From contig JAAXHE010000037.1 in the NCBI GenBank assembly GCA_012271065.1, forward strand, positions 3,974 to 67,973: a stretch of 64,000 bases of DNA, written 5' to 3'. The translations under genes were made by a program, and so were the position numbers. Below, piece by piece: positions 19,289 to 30,341 of this stretch; the first letter of the stretch is position 1; every line of letters starts with the position of its first letter. Source of the stretch: Candidatus Latescibacterota bacterium. GTDB taxonomy: Bacteria; Latescibacterota; UBA2968; GCA-2709665. The notes below the pieces were generated by a model, which saw only the letters and a program-made list of their open reading frames with translations, was not told where the DNA came from and did no database searches.

Positions 19289-20005
19289 TTACATATCTGC
19301 CACTTCCCGATGTACAATCAGATGCGACACCCACCGTACCGCGCCTGAGATCGAAAATGCAAACGCGATCGGGAAAAATGCCTCGTCGGGGAAGAGTGCG
19401 ACGGGAATGAACGCCGCGATGGCGATCCCCAGTCTCCAACGGTCCCTCCGCGTTTCAATGCTGAACCGGGGAAAGGCGGGATATCCGAACTGACTGACCA
19501 TGAGAAGGCCCAGAACCAGGCACAATAGAAGGCCCACGTGGGGTTCGCGTGTGCTCTGCCAGACCCGTTCGGCAAAGACGATAAAGGCGGCCATGGTAGC
19601 GGCGGCCGAGGGAATGGGCAGGCCGACGAAGTCGTCCTTTTCGTCTCCTTTGACCTGGACATTGAACCGCGCCAGGCGTAACGCGCCACACAGCAGAAAC
19701 AGAAAACAGGCAGCGAACGGCAACCACACCGCATCCAGCATTCCCTGCAGGTATTGAAACATCAGCACGGCAGGAGCCACGCCGAACGAGCAGACGTCGG
19801 CCAGGGAATCGAACTGAACACCGAAGTTGCTGGGCGTGTCCATCAGGCGGGCGAGTTTGCCGTCGAAGGCATCGAGGAAGCCCGCGATGACAATCAGCCA
19901 TGCCGCGGGGACCAGTTTCCCGTCCATGGCATAAGCGATCGCGAGGAAACCGCAGCAGAGGTTACAGAGTGTGACCATGCTCGGGACGGCAGCCCTCTTT
20001 CTCAT
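19289..20005 (-). CDS. pssA: CDP-diacylglycerol-serine O-phosphatidyltransferase
   Basis: This 238-residue polytopic enzyme makes phosphatidylserine from CDP-diacylglycerol and serine, the first step to phosphatidylethanolamine. The full CDP-alcohol phosphotransferase signature is present: Asp45, Asp48-Gly49, Ala52-Arg53, Gly62, Asp66 and Asp70 with correct spacing. The N-terminal PSMVTLCNLCCGF and the LPIPSAAATMAA region are typical of the PssA subfamily. The ATG at 20005 follows GGAG. It is downstream of the Do-like protease gene on the same strand. No psd gene is seen nearby. Confidence 0.94.
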   Translation of the reverse strand: MRKRAAVPSMVTLCNLCCGFLAIAYAMDGKLVPAAWLIVIAGFLDAFDGKLARLMDTPSNFGVQFDSLADVCSFGVAPAVLMFQYLQGMLDAVWLPFAACFLFLLCGALRLARFNVQVKGDEKDDFVGLPIPSAAATMAAFIVFAERVWQSTREPHVGLLLCLVLGLLMVSQFGYPAFPRFSIETRRDRWRLGIAIAAFIPVALFPDEAFFPIAFAFSISGAVRWVSHLIVHREVADM

Positions 20006-20048
20006 GGCGGAATGGCTCCGAAATTCGGGTACACTTCGTTATTTCCGT

Positions 20049-21194
20049 TTATTGCTGCCCGGCAGGCGCTTTCTCCGGCTCGAGGCGGGTTGCAAAGTGC
20101 AGCCGGCCGCGTATGACGTCCAGCGCCAGGATTTCTCCGACGTGTGCGTTTTCCAGGATCCTTCCCATGTCATCGGCGCTTCGAACGGGGTTGCCGTTCA
20201 CCGCAATGATCAGGTCGCCCGGATTCAGCTTTGCACGGGACGCCGGACTGTTATCGACGACACCCGTGACGAGGACCGCCCGATGCGTGTATAAACCCAG
20301 TACGTTCGCCAGCCCTCGCGTCAGTTTCGGGTGCAACTCAAAACCTGCCCAGGACTCCTGAACGCCCGCCGCGATCAGCCGGTCGGCGATTTTTTTCGCC
20401 TGGCTGATGGGGATTGCGAAACCGATGCCGAGGGAACCCCCGCTTTTCGTGAAGATGAAGGTGTTGATGCCGATGACCTGTCCGACACCGTTAACCAGGG
20501 GCCCCCCGCTGTTGCCCGGATTGATGGACGCGTCGGTCTGGATCATGTTCGAATAGGAATGCCCACCCTCATCCTGTTCCAGTCTCAGGTTGCGGTTAAT
20601 CGCGCTCACGACGCCCGCGGTAACGGTCGGCTGGGGATCTTCGATGAGCAGCCCGAAGGGATTGCCGATGGCGATCGCCCACTCGCCGATTATGACGTCG
20701 TCGGAATCACCCAGGTCCGGGACCGCGAGATCTGTCGCGTTAACCCGTATGACCGCAAGGTCCGCGCCGGGGTCGACCATCACGTCTTTGCGCGTGTCCT
20801 GAACCTTGAAGCGTCGGCCATCGGAGAACGTGACGGTGATTTCCCGCGCGCCCTCGACGACGTGATAGTTGGTCAGAATGTAGCCGTCGGAACGGATGAC
20901 CACACCGGAGCCGATACCCGGTCTTTCCTGCTGGACGGTTCCGGGATACCAGTAGAAATCGAAAAACGGATGTACATACCGGACGTCGACCCGTTCGAAG
21001 GAAACCGTGGTCACACCCACGACCGAGGGCGCCACCCTTTCGACGGCCCGGACGATGGCGTTTTTTCTGGAGGCGTCAATTTCGGGACCTGCGGCGGAAG
21101 CCGGAGTCGCCCCTTCCGGTTTATCTTCGGCGGCAGGTGACAGAAACAATGCCGCTGAGACGCCTGCAAGAACGATCCAGACCGGTCGCCGCAC
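20049..21194 (-). CDS. Periplasmic Do/HtrA-like serine protease (S1C) with one PDZ domain
   Basis: This 381-residue protein has an N-terminal hydrophobic signal or anchor (about 5-20), a trypsin-like domain and one PDZ domain (about 280-365). The triad is visible: His111 in TNYHVVEG, Asp145 in DPGADLAVIR and Ser229 in NPGNSGGPLV. It should degrade or chaperone misfolded envelope proteins. A single PDZ makes it more DegS/HhoB-like than DegP-like. The start is a GTG at 21194, only three bases after the truA stop, so the two genes are very probably coupled. Confidence 0.94.
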   Translation of the reverse strand: MRRPVWIVLAGVSAALFLSPAAEDKPEGATPASAAGPEIDASRKNAIVRAVERVAPSVVGVTTVSFERVDVRYVHPFFDFYWYPGTVQQERPGIGSGVVIRSDGYILTNYHVVEGAREITVTFSDGRRFKVQDTRKDVMVDPGADLAVIRVNATDLAVPDLGDSDDVIIGEWAIAIGNPFGLLIEDPQPTVTAGVVSAINRNLRLEQDEGGHSYSNMIQTDASINPGNSGGPLVNGVGQVIGINTFIFTKSGGSLGIGFAIPISQAKKIADRLIAAGVQESWAGFELHPKLTRGLANVLGLYTHRAVLVTGVVDNSPASRAKLNPGDLIIAVNGNPVRSADDMGRILENAHVGEILALDVIRGRLHFATRLEPEKAPAGQQ

Positions 21195-21197
21195 GTC

Positions 21198-21944
21198 CTA
21201 TTCTTCCGGGTCTTCGTAAGTGACTTCTTTCAAAAACAGGCCCTGGGGCGGGGCGTTGGGCCCCGCGCACTGCCTGTCACGGGCCCGCAGAATCGCGTCG
21301 AACGCTTCCGGCGCGCGTTTGCCCCTTCCCACCTGAACCAGAGTACCGACAATTCCCCGCACCATCGACCGCAGAAAGCGGTCGGCCGAAATCTCGACAC
21401 GGACGCCATCGTCGATGCCGGCCAGTGTACAATCGAATACGCGGCAGTTCCGGTTTTCTCTCTCCGTGGAAGCCACGCAGAACGACGTAAAGTCGTGATA
21501 GCCGAGTGTTCGGCTCGCCGCGGACCGCATGGCGTCGATGTTCAGCCGGCTGCGCAGGTGCCACGCCTGACCGCGGCCGATGGCCCGGCGCCGGTACGCA
21601 ATGCGGTAAAGGTACGTTCGACGCCTCGCGGATCGCCGTGCGTGAAACGTCGGCGGAACCTCGTCTGCATGGAGAACGACGACGTCGGCCGGCAACGTGC
21701 TATTGAGTGCTGCGGCGATCCGTTGCAGCGGCAGTGGATTGATCGTGGAGAAATTGGCCACCTGCCCAAGTGCGTGAACCCCCGCGTCAGTGCGCCCCGC
21801 GCCGATGGCGCGGGTGGGATGTCCCAGGAGCGAAGACAGACAGGTTTCCAGAATTCCCTGGACCGTGCGCTGGTCCGGCTGCACCTGCCAGCCCTTGAAG
21901 TCGGTACCGTCGTATTCCAGTCGGAGCCGAATATTCCGTTGCAT
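21198..21944 (-). CDS. truA: tRNA pseudouridine(38-40) synthase
   Basis: This 248-residue protein matches the TruA plan: IRLRLEYDGTDFKGWQ at the N-terminus, GAGRTDAGVHALGQVANF with the catalytic Asp53, and RFLRSMVRGIVGTLVQVGRG near the C-terminus. It converts uridines 38-40 in the anticodon arm to pseudouridine. The ATG at 21944 marks the start of the family-like sequence; the open frame extends upstream without similarity-like features. It is the first gene after a strong minus-strand promoter at 22136-22108. Confidence 0.95.
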   Translation of the reverse strand: MQRNIRLRLEYDGTDFKGWQVQPDQRTVQGILETCLSSLLGHPTRAIGAGRTDAGVHALGQVANFSTINPLPLQRIAAALNSTLPADVVVLHADEVPPTFHARRSARRRTYLYRIAYRRRAIGRGQAWHLRSRLNIDAMRSAASRTLGYHDFTSFCVASTERENRNCRVFDCTLAGIDDGVRVEISADRFLRSMVRGIVGTLVQVGRGKRAPEAFDAILRARDRQCAGPNAPPQGLFLKEVTYEDPEE

Positions 21945-22107
21945 TCCTGCGGGATCGGCGTGAATTGTCGGGGACTGCGCGGAAGATGGCCTCGTTTCGG
22001 CGCGGCAATCGTGACCCGGGAATGAAACCGGATCCCGGCGACAACGTCGTGGCAAATCGAACGATACCTGCCAGAAAGCAGACCGGTAACCGACGAGAAT
22101 TCTACGA

Positions 22108-22136
22108 AATATAGCATCTCTACGGGATAATGTCAA
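22108..22136 (-). promoter_or_regulatory. Sigma70-type promoter for the truA-to-gatB run
   Basis: On the minus strand TTGACA (22136-22131) and TATATT (22113-22108) are separated by exactly 17 bp. Transcription would start near 22100 and leave a leader of about 155 nt before truA. The genes truA, protease, pssA, DUF4321, tatA, gatA and gatB follow on the same strand with short gaps. Confidence 0.75.
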
Positions 22137-22315
22137 TGGATTGTTCGGGTGGCGTTCCGCCCTGCGGGACCCGTCGTATATGGACATTTCGATGCATCGG
22201 TTGAACGTGTCTTTCAATTTGAAAGCGCGAAAACCGGTCAATCCGCCGTTATCTGAAGCGGTACGGATTTTGCATCTGGCTTCAGGGAATTCGACGCGAA
22301 ACGGAGGGGGTGGAG

Positions 22316-24682
22316 ATGCGGCGTCCGGCGTTGCTGTCCGCGGTGTTTTTTTCCGCGGGAGTGCTCATCGCCCATCGCGTGGACGTGCCCGCATGGGCGC
22401 TATGGACCGGAGGCTTGGCACTCTGGATCGTGTGCCTGAGCCGCTTGAAGAGCCGTTTTGCGTGGCCGGGAGCCCTGCTGCTTGTGCTTGGAGCAATGCG
22501 GTATGAAAGCGTTATGCAGACGTTACCCGAAGACCATGTATCGGGGTTTACCGGACGAGACCGTCCCGTCGTGCTTGACGGGCGCGTGGCCGATGATCCT
22601 GAATGGATGGAAGACGGGTTGCGTCTTCGTGTGGCCGCCGAACGGGTCGCGGTGGGCGATACGGTGTTTTCGATTCAGGGAATGGTTCTCCTGCGGTTCC
22701 GAAGGTTCCGTCCGGACGTGGACTACGGGGACCGTCTGTCGTCGCGTCTGCACCTGCGCAGGCCGAATCCGGCGAGGAATCCGGGCGCGTTCGACTACCG
22801 CGCATTCCTGGAACGGAAGGGAGTCCACGCCATGGGCACCGTGTCGAGAAGGGAACAGGTCCTGGAGATCCGCGCGGGCCGGGGAGGCTGGCTGTGGACG
22901 TACGTGGTACTGCCCGTGCGCCGGGGCGTACGCGGCGCCGTGGCGCACAACCTCTCAGGGGGACCGGCCGGGCTGCTGAACGGTATCTTGCTTGGCGAAA
23001 AACGCGGGGTTCCCGACCCCGTGCGTACCGCGTTTACCCGAGCCGGAGTCAACCACGTACTGGCCGTTTCGGGATTACACGTGGGCCTGATTGCCGCGGT
23101 AGTGTTCTTCGCCCTCGGCGCAGTGGGATGCGGCAGAAAGGCGACCGCCTGGACTACCGTCTGCGCCGTGTTGCTTTACGCGCTGGTTACCGGGCTGCCG
23201 CCGTCGGTTGTCAGAGCCGCCATGATGTGCGCGCTCACTATCTGGGGTCGCCTGGGAAACAGACAGGGCGATGGACTCAATGCACTCGGCCTGGCCGCAC
23301 TCGTCATCCTGATTTTCAGGCCTCAGGACCTGTTCGACGTCGGCTTTCAACTCTCATTTGCCGCAACCGGGGGAATCCTGATATTCCATCGGCCGATCCG
23401 CGCCTGCCTGCCTGGCGGCCCCGCAGGCGGCCTCGCCCGGTGGATATGGACGCCGCTTGCGGTGTCGGTGGCCGCACAGGTGGCCACACTTCCTTTTGTG
23501 CTGACGTATTTCGGGCTTCTTTCGATCGTATCGATCCTTGCCAACCTGGTTGTGGTACCCCTGATGGCGGCTGCCGTCGCGCTGGGGTTGCTTGGCGCTA
23601 TCGTCTTTCACGTGTTTTCACCGGTGGCGTCGTTACTGAACGGCGCGAACTGGGTCGTCCTGAAGGGCGCCATCGAGGCCGCGGGCTGGTTTGCGGCGCC
23701 GTCATGGGCTGCCGTCGAACTAGAAAGACCCGGTTGGACCGTCATCGGTCTGTATCTCTGCGCCGCGGCTTTGATTCTGCCCGAAGTGAGGTCCGGTCGA
23801 TGGGGCCGCCGGTTGTTACTTGTCGGCCTGTCATTTGTGAATCTCTGGGTCTGGTCGGGAATCTGGCAGCGTCCCGCGGACCTGCGCATGCTGGTGCTGG
23901 ACGTGGGTCAGGGCGATGGGATTTTTCTGAGGTTCCCGAACGGGAGGACGCTGCTGGTAGACAGCGGGTTGCGCGCGCTGAACGTCGACATGGGTGAACG
24001 GGTACTGATCCCGTTCCTTCAGGCTGAGGGAATTAACCGGATCGACGCCGTGGTCGCGACTCACCCCCACAGCGATCATATTGGCGGATTCGCGACACTC
24101 CTGGAGAGGGTCGAGGTTGGCTGGTACCTAGACGCAGGGCAGTTCTACGATTCATGGACCGCTCGCCGGATCCGCACGCTGATCCGCGAGAAGGGCATAC
24201 GTTATGCGGCGATTGAGGCGGGTGACCGGTTTCGAGGACTTGGTGAGGTGGATGCCCTCGTGCTGCATCCAACGCCGGATTACGTTTCGCGGAATGGGCC
24301 TGCACCGCTGGGCCTGAACAACGGTTCCGTGGTGATCCGACTTGAGTTTGGAGGCACGGCTGTTCTGCTGACGGGGGACATTGAGCATGAAACGGATCCG
24401 GATCTCCTGCGGTGGGGGGACAGGATCCGCGCACAGGTATTGAAGGCGGCGCACCACGGATCCCGAACCTCGTCCACGGCTGCTTTTCTGGGCGCAGTAC
24501 GTCCCGATCTCGCGGTGATCTCTTGCGGTGTCCGGAATAAATTCCGCCATCCGTCCCGCGAGGTGATCAGGCGTTTCGAAACAATGGGGATTTCCATCTA
24601 CCGGACCGATGAGATGGGCGCTGTAGAGATTCGAATCGATGAACAGGGAATCGACGCGAGGGGATGGCTTGAAGCGCCGTGA
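22316..24682 (+). CDS. comEC: ComEC/Rec2-type DNA uptake channel
   Basis: This 788-residue protein has the ComEC domain order. N-terminal helices are followed by an OB-like extracytoplasmic region (DUF4131, about 85-180). The competence membrane domain has the motif NHVLAVSGLHVGLIAA and many helices (to about 520). A C-terminal metallo-beta-lactamase domain has VLDVGQGDGIFLRF, THPHSDHIGG (metal motif H-x-H-x-D-H near residue 582), LTGDIEHE and AAHHGSRTS. It should carry single-stranded DNA across the inner membrane. The start is the ATG at 22316, with GGAGG eight bases upstream; a GTG two codons earlier has poorer spacing. No other competence gene is nearby. Confidence 0.95.
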   Translation: MRRPALLSAVFFSAGVLIAHRVDVPAWALWTGGLALWIVCLSRLKSRFAWPGALLLVLGAMRYESVMQTLPEDHVSGFTGRDRPVVLDGRVADDPEWMEDGLRLRVAAERVAVGDTVFSIQGMVLLRFRRFRPDVDYGDRLSSRLHLRRPNPARNPGAFDYRAFLERKGVHAMGTVSRREQVLEIRAGRGGWLWTYVVLPVRRGVRGAVAHNLSGGPAGLLNGILLGEKRGVPDPVRTAFTRAGVNHVLAVSGLHVGLIAAVVFFALGAVGCGRKATAWTTVCAVLLYALVTGLPPSVVRAAMMCALTIWGRLGNRQGDGLNALGLAALVILIFRPQDLFDVGFQLSFAATGGILIFHRPIRACLPGGPAGGLARWIWTPLAVSVAAQVATLPFVLTYFGLLSIVSILANLVVVPLMAAAVALGLLGAIVFHVFSPVASLLNGANWVVLKGAIEAAGWFAAPSWAAVELERPGWTVIGLYLCAAALILPEVRSGRWGRRLLLVGLSFVNLWVWSGIWQRPADLRMLVLDVGQGDGIFLRFPNGRTLLVDSGLRALNVDMGERVLIPFLQAEGINRIDAVVATHPHSDHIGGFATLLERVEVGWYLDAGQFYDSWTARRIRTLIREKGIRYAAIEAGDRFRGLGEVDALVLHPTPDYVSRNGPAPLGLNNGSVVIRLEFGGTAVLLTGDIEHETDPDLLRWGDRIRAQVLKAAHHGSRTSSTAAFLGAVRPDLAVISCGVRNKFRHPSREVIRRFETMGISIYRTDEMGAVEIRIDEQGIDARGWLEAP

Positions 24683-25536
24683 CGAAGCAAGCGGAACCGC
24701 CACCGGCCTGGGCGTCGTCTGGCGAGGTGGATGCGAACGCAGGGAGCTGAAGAGCGCACAACCGCGAAGCAGACGTTTGACGCGCGAAACCGGGAGCGAG
24801 GGGGAACGGCCGGGGTCGAACGTGACGGGGTTCAGCGGACCACGCTAAAATGGGCGGCTAGCCGCACAGGAATACGGAATCAGCAAAGAGCCACGATGCA
24901 TAAGAAGAAAAGCAGCAGTTCTATATGTTAGGTCTAGCCGGCAGTATTATCTCCCCCAATAAGACTGCCGCCAACCAAAGAGCCGATGCTTTCAACTTCT
25001 CCCGGGCTGGATCACTTGCTGAAGCGAATCCCGGTAACGGCCATACCGCCCATTCATTCAATTGCTGCCAGGATGACGAAGTACCGAAGTTTCACAATTC
25101 CGGCCAAGCGAACCGGTATGGAACGGGTTCCGGCCCAACATCAAAACGAACCGCGGCCATGCCCCGGTTCCTTACTCGAATCCGGGCGTCTTTGCCAGGG
25201 ACTACCGATGGAAAACACACACGGATCCGACAACGTAACTTGCTCCAAGACAACATCATATGTGGAGACGGTCTCTTGGCAAGCACGATTGAAATATATA
25301 TGTCGATCGTGGAGTCGTCAAGGGCAAATTTAAGAAAAAAGAAGGTGCGGAACCGGCAACTTTCGCATAAGATACTGAAACTCAATTGGCTGCACGTTAA
25401 GATTTTTTTTTGTGGGCTCGGTTGGTTACCCTGGCCTCCTTTTCACAAAAAAAAATCCCCCGATTTGATCGTTTTACCGAACCTCCCACGTAAACAGCAA
25501 GTTAGTGAAATCCTGTGGCCGAGGGCTGTCATGTCG
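24683..25536. other. Gene-free region with inverted repeats
   Basis: No convincing gene lies between comEC and accA. The plus-strand open frame that crosses it (24925 onward) has no domain-like pattern, and its far half is antisense to accA. The right half is rich in A and T runs, unlike the flanks. Two structures stand out: an imperfect hairpin at about 24940-24972 (arms GGCAGTxTTAT and ATAAxACTGCC), and the perfect inverted repeat listed separately at 25401-25457. It may be the remnant of a lost gene. Confidence 0.5.
25401..25457. repeat. Perfect 14-bp inverted repeat
   Basis: GATTTTTTTTTGTG at 25401-25414 is the exact reverse complement of CACAAAAAAAAATC at 25444-25457, with 29 bases between. 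Read on either strand it can form a long hairpin ending near a T run. It lies about 80 bp left of another bidirectional terminator-like element, in a gene-free stretch. Confidence 0.8.
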
Positions 25537-25569
25537 AAAAAAAAACGGGCAACTAGTGGCCCATTTTTT
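25537..25569 (-). terminator. Bidirectional terminator-like hairpin after accA
   Basis: A short GC stem (GGGC 25547-25550 with GCCC 25559-25562) is bounded by nine A on the left and six T on the right. Read on the minus strand, downstream of the accA stop at 25626, the stem is followed by a nine-T run, the usual layout of a Rho-independent terminator. Confidence 0.65.
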
Positions 25570-25625
25570 GCTGATTTCGATGTGAACAGCAGATGCAGAT
25601 CGGTCGCCATTGCGCCTCCCGCGGG

Positions 25626-26591
25626 TCACTCGTCCCAGACACCCATGCGTCCGAATTTGCCGACCCGCTCGCGGACCAGCTCTTCCGGCCGTTTGCGCGT
25701 TAAATTCCCGAGTTCGTCCAGTAGGATTCGCTTCAGGTTTCGACTGGCCATTTCCGGATCCCTGTGTGCGCCGCCAAAGGGCTCAGGTACGATCCGATCG
25801 ACGATCCCAAGAGGGACGAGGTCCTGGGCGGTAATCTTCAGTGCCTCCGCGGCCTCTTCCTTTTTGTCGCGATTCCGCCAGAGTATGAGAGAGCAGGATT
25901 GGGGGTTGATCACGGAGTACCACGCGTTTTCCAGCATCAGGATTCGGTCTCCTACACCGATGCCGAGCGCACCGCCGCTCGCGCCTTCTCCGATTATGAC
26001 CACAATGACGGGGACCGGAAGACGCGAGATCTCAAAGAGATTCCTGGCGATCGCTTCGGAGACGCTCCGCTCCTCAGATCCGATGCCCGGATAAGCTCCG
26101 GGCGTATCGATGAGACAGAGGACAGGGCGTTTGAATTTGGCGGCGAGTTTCATCACGCGAAGGGCCTTTCGATACCCTTCAGGGTGCGCCATGCCGAAGT
26201 TACGATGAATATTCTCCGTCGTATTGCGCCCCTTCTGTGTACCGACGACCAGGAGTGGCTGTCCTTCGAGACGGGCGAAGCCGCTGACCACCGCCGGATC
26301 GTCCCGATAGTTCCGGTCTCCGTGAAGCTCCATGAAGTCGGAGAATATCAGGCGAATATAGTCTATCGTATGAGGACGCTGGGGGTGCCCCGCCAACTGG
26401 TAGATCTGCCACCGGCTCATATCCGAGTAGATTTCCTTTTCCGCCTTCTGCAACCGTTTCTCCAGGGTGGACAGTTCAGCCCTCACGTCCGCATTGTCAG
26501 ACTCGGCGCGGTCCTTGAGATCTTCGATCTTCTTGTCCAGTTCCTCAATGGGACGTTCGAAATCAAGGTAAATCTTCTTCTTGCCGTTCAT
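25626..26591 (-). CDS. accA: Acetyl-CoA carboxylase carboxyltransferase subunit alpha
   Basis: This 321-residue protein has the AccA layout. An N-terminal helical region ([18 protein letters not shown]) is followed by the crotonase-like core with [31 protein letters not shown] and [17 protein letters not shown]. With AccD it transfers carboxyl from biotin to acetyl-CoA, the first step of fatty acid synthesis. The ATG at 26591 follows AAAGGA. It is the last gene of a minus-strand run and is followed by a hairpin terminator. accD is not in the window. Confidence 0.97.
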   Translation of the reverse strand: MNGKKKIYLDFERPIEELDKKIEDLKDRAESDNADVRAELSTLEKRLQKAEKEIYSDMSRWQIYQLAGHPQRPHTIDYIRLIFSDFMELHGDRNYRDDPAVVSGFARLEGQPLLVVGTQKGRNTTENIHRNFGMAHPEGYRKALRVMKLAAKFKRPVLCLIDTPGAYPGIGSEERSVSEAIARNLFEISRLPVPVIVVIIGEGASGGALGIGVGDRILMLENAWYSVINPQSCSLILWRNRDKKEEAAEALKITAQDLVPLGIVDRIVPEPFGGAHRDPEMASRNLKRILLDELGNLTRKRPEELVRERVGKFGRMGVWDE

Positions 26592-26614
26592 GCTCGGGTG
26601 TCCTTTCGGGCTGC

Positions 26615-27823
26615 TTAAATCCTGCTGACGGCATCCTCGATACGGTCCATGCCCTCGTGAATCATCGACAGAGACGCGGCATACGAAAAACGCAGGTGGT
26701 CTCCGGAGCCGAAGCCGCTGCCGGGAACGCATCCGGTCTCGGCCGCTTCCAGCAGGTAGTTCGCAAGTTCGACGTCGTTACTGACGCGTTCGCCGTATAA
26801 ATCGGACACATTTGGAAAGGCGTAAAAAGCGCCTTGTGGAAGACGGCACGAGACGCCCGGCAGCCGGTTCAGGCGCGCGACGATCAGGTCACGGCGTTCC
26901 TGAAATGCGGCCCGCATGGTTTCCACGCTCTCCTGGGTTCCGGTGAGCGCTTCGATGGCCGCATACTGGGAAATCGTGCAGGTGTTGGTGGTTTCCTGGC
27001 TCTGTACTCTGGCGATCAGTCGCATCAGTTCGGGTGGACCTGCGCCATAGCCCACTCGCCAGCCGGTCATTGCATAGGCTTTGGAAAAGCCGTTGACAAG
27101 CAGGGTTCTGCATCCGGCCCCGGGGTGTACAGCGGCGATGGAAACGTGCTCGGCGGGGCCATAGATGACTTTTTCGTATATTTCGTCCGAGATTACATAG
27201 ATGCCGGCGTCCGCGATGACGTCCGCAAGAGCGCCCAGTTCGTCGGGCGTGTAGACTTCACCGGTGGGATTGCAGGGGCTGTTCAGAAGGATGAACTTGG
27301 TCCGCGGCGTGATGGCATCCGCGAGGGTCCGGGGGGTAAGCCGGAAACCCGTCTCCTCGGTTGTTTTCAGGATGAGGGGCTTGCCGCCCATCAGTCTGAC
27401 CTGGTCAGCATAGCTGACCCAGTACGGAGAGGGAATTATGGCCTCGTCGCCCGGATTGATCAGCGCGACGACCGCGTCGAAAATGACTTGCTTGGCGCCG
27501 CACGTAACGACAATCTGCGACGGATCGTAGTCCAGGTTGTTCTCGCTTTTCAGTTTTTGTGCGATTGCCTGTTTGAGTTCGGGCAGGCCCGATGCAGGCG
27601 CGGTGTATTTCGTGCGCCCTCTCTTAATGGCCCGGATCGCGGCGTCCTTGATATTGCACGGGGTATCGAAATCGGGTTCGCCCGCAACCAGTGAAATAAG
27701 GTCCGCGCCCCCGCGTTTCAGTTCACCCATTCTGGCAAAGGTGGCTACCGTCAGCGACTCATCGACGTCGAGCACACGATTGGAAAACGGCGGGACGGTC
27801 CTGTTTATCGACTGAATTGACAT
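26615..27823 (-). CDS. Class I aspartate aminotransferase (1-beta type)
   Basis: This 402-residue PLP enzyme has the fold type I pattern: [12 protein letters not shown] at the substrate loop, [11 protein letters not shown], Asp213 in ISDEIYEKV, and Lys248 in [16 protein letters not shown] as the Schiff-base lysine. The set fits the short (1-beta) aspartate aminotransferases, which move amino groups between aspartate/oxaloacetate and glutamate/2-oxoglutarate; some also act on prephenate. The start is the ATG at 27823; a GTG four codons upstream is possible. It lies 23 bp before accA and after argJ on the same strand. Confidence 0.93.
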   Translation of the reverse strand: MSIQSINRTVPPFSNRVLDVDESLTVATFARMGELKRGGADLISLVAGEPDFDTPCNIKDAAIRAIKRGRTKYTAPASGLPELKQAIAQKLKSENNLDYDPSQIVVTCGAKQVIFDAVVALINPGDEAIIPSPYWVSYADQVRLMGGKPLILKTTEETGFRLTPRTLADAITPRTKFILLNSPCNPTGEVYTPDELGALADVIADAGIYVISDEIYEKVIYGPAEHVSIAAVHPGAGCRTLLVNGFSKAYAMTGWRVGYGAGPPELMRLIARVQSQETTNTCTISQYAAIEALTGTQESVETMRAAFQERRDLIVARLNRLPGVSCRLPQGAFYAFPNVSDLYGERVSNDVELANYLLEAAETGCVPGSGFGSGDHLRFSYAASLSMIHEGMDRIEDAVSRI

Positions 27824-27910
27824 AGGTGTCTGCACGTTCCGAAAAACCGCGGACAGCGTTCGCGTGAACCGCCGGGCGATGCCTTCGCCGCAATCACTTC
27901 CCCTGTCCTG

Positions 27911-29104
<1,194 letters not shown>

Positions 29105-29115
29105 GGCCGATCCTC

Positions 29116-30288
29116 TCAGAAGAATGCCCGCTTGATGTTCCTGACGGCCTGTCGGATACGGTGCTCGTTTTCGATGAGGGAAATACGCACGTAGCCCTCG
29201 CCCATGTCGCCGAATCCGATCCCGGGGGACACCGCGACTTCCGCTTCCTCCATCATTTTCAGCGCGAACCTCATCGAGCCCAGATAGCGGTATTTGTCGG
29301 GAATCTGCGTCCAGATGAACATGGACGCTTTGGGCTTTAAAACGGGCCAGCCGATCCGGTTAAGCCCCTCCACCAGCACGTCGCGTCTGGATCGATAGAT
29401 TTCAGCGGCCTGGACAACACAGTCCTGCGGACCGTCCAGTGCGGCGATGGCAGCGACCTGGATAGGCGTGAAGATCCCGTAGTCGTAGTAGTGTTTGATG
29501 GTTTTCAACGCTTCGATGACCTCCGGATTGCCCAGGCAGAAACCGACCCGCCAACCCGCCATGTTGTACGTCTTGGACATAGTGAAGAATTCCACGCCCA
29601 CTTCCTTTGCCCCTTTTACCTGGAGCAGGCTGGGCGCACGGTAACCGTCGAACACGATATCCGAATACGCCATGTCGTGGATGATGACGATCTCCTGTCG
29701 CCTGGCGAAGTCCACGATTTCCTCAAAGAAAGCGAGATCCACCGTCGCGGTGGTGGGGTTGTTCGGGAAGTTGAAGATCATCATCTTTGGTTTGGGCCAG
29801 AGTTCTCTCGCCACCATCTGAATCTCGGGAATGAACTCTTTCTCCGGGCGCAGAGGCAGGCTCAGCACATTGCCGTTTGCAATGGCGACGCCGTAGAGAT
29901 GCAGTGGATACGCGGGATTGGGCACGATTGCGAGATCGCCGGGGTCCAGGAGAGCCAGGCAGATGTGGGCAAGCCCGTCCTTGGAACCTATGGTGGCAAG
30001 GGCTTCCGTGTCGGGGTCCAGGTCGACGCCGAAGCGCCGTCTGTAATGCCGGCAGATGGCCGCACGCAACGCGGCGATTCCCTGCGAGGGCGCATAGCGG
30101 TGGGTCTTGGGATCGCCCGCGACTTCGACGAGTTTGTCTACAATGTGCGGCGGGGTGGGCTGGTCCGGATTTCCCATACCCAGATCGATGATGTCCACAC
30201 CCTTCCGGCGCAGGCGCATCTTGTGCGCGTTCACTTCGGCAAACACGTACGGCGGAAGGCGTTCGATTCTGCGGGACGTGATTTTCAT
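29116..30288 (-). CDS. AlaC-like class I/II aminotransferase
   Basis: This 390-residue PLP enzyme has IDLGMGNPDQPTP at the N-terminus, FNFPNNPTTATVD, IIHDMAYSDIVFDGY and the Schiff-base Lys239 in MSKTYNMAGWRVGF. This pattern is that of the AlaC/LL-diaminopimelate-aminotransferase-like group, so glutamate-pyruvate transamination is the best guess. It sits between cimA and argJ in the amino-acid block, with short gaps and the same strand. The start ATG at 30288 is clear. Substrate specificity cannot be read from the sequence alone. Confidence 0.9.
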   Translation of the reverse strand: MKITSRRIERLPPYVFAEVNAHKMRLRRKGVDIIDLGMGNPDQPTPPHIVDKLVEVAGDPKTHRYAPSQGIAALRAAICRHYRRRFGVDLDPDTEALATIGSKDGLAHICLALLDPGDLAIVPNPAYPLHLYGVAIANGNVLSLPLRPEKEFIPEIQMVARELWPKPKMMIFNFPNNPTTATVDLAFFEEIVDFARRQEIVIIHDMAYSDIVFDGYRAPSLLQVKGAKEVGVEFFTMSKTYNMAGWRVGFCLGNPEVIEALKTIKHYYDYGIFTPIQVAAIAALDGPQDCVVQAAEIYRSRRDVLVEGLNRIGWPVLKPKASMFIWTQIPDKYRYLGSMRFALKMMEEAEVAVSPGIGFGDMGEGYVRISLIENEHRIRQAVRNIKRAFF

Positions 30289-30341
30289 TTTCGAAACCTG
30301 AAAACGGACCCGATGCTGTCCGGCCCCGGTCGGGCAGGCGT

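Noticed and set aside
22603..23997. 464-codon frame on the same strand as comEC
   Set aside because: It is out of frame with comEC and gives low-complexity Arg/Gly-rich protein with no hydrophobic pattern.
24925..26094. 389-codon frame covering the gap before accA
   Set aside because: Its right half is antisense to accA and its left half has no domain-like pattern or ribosome site.
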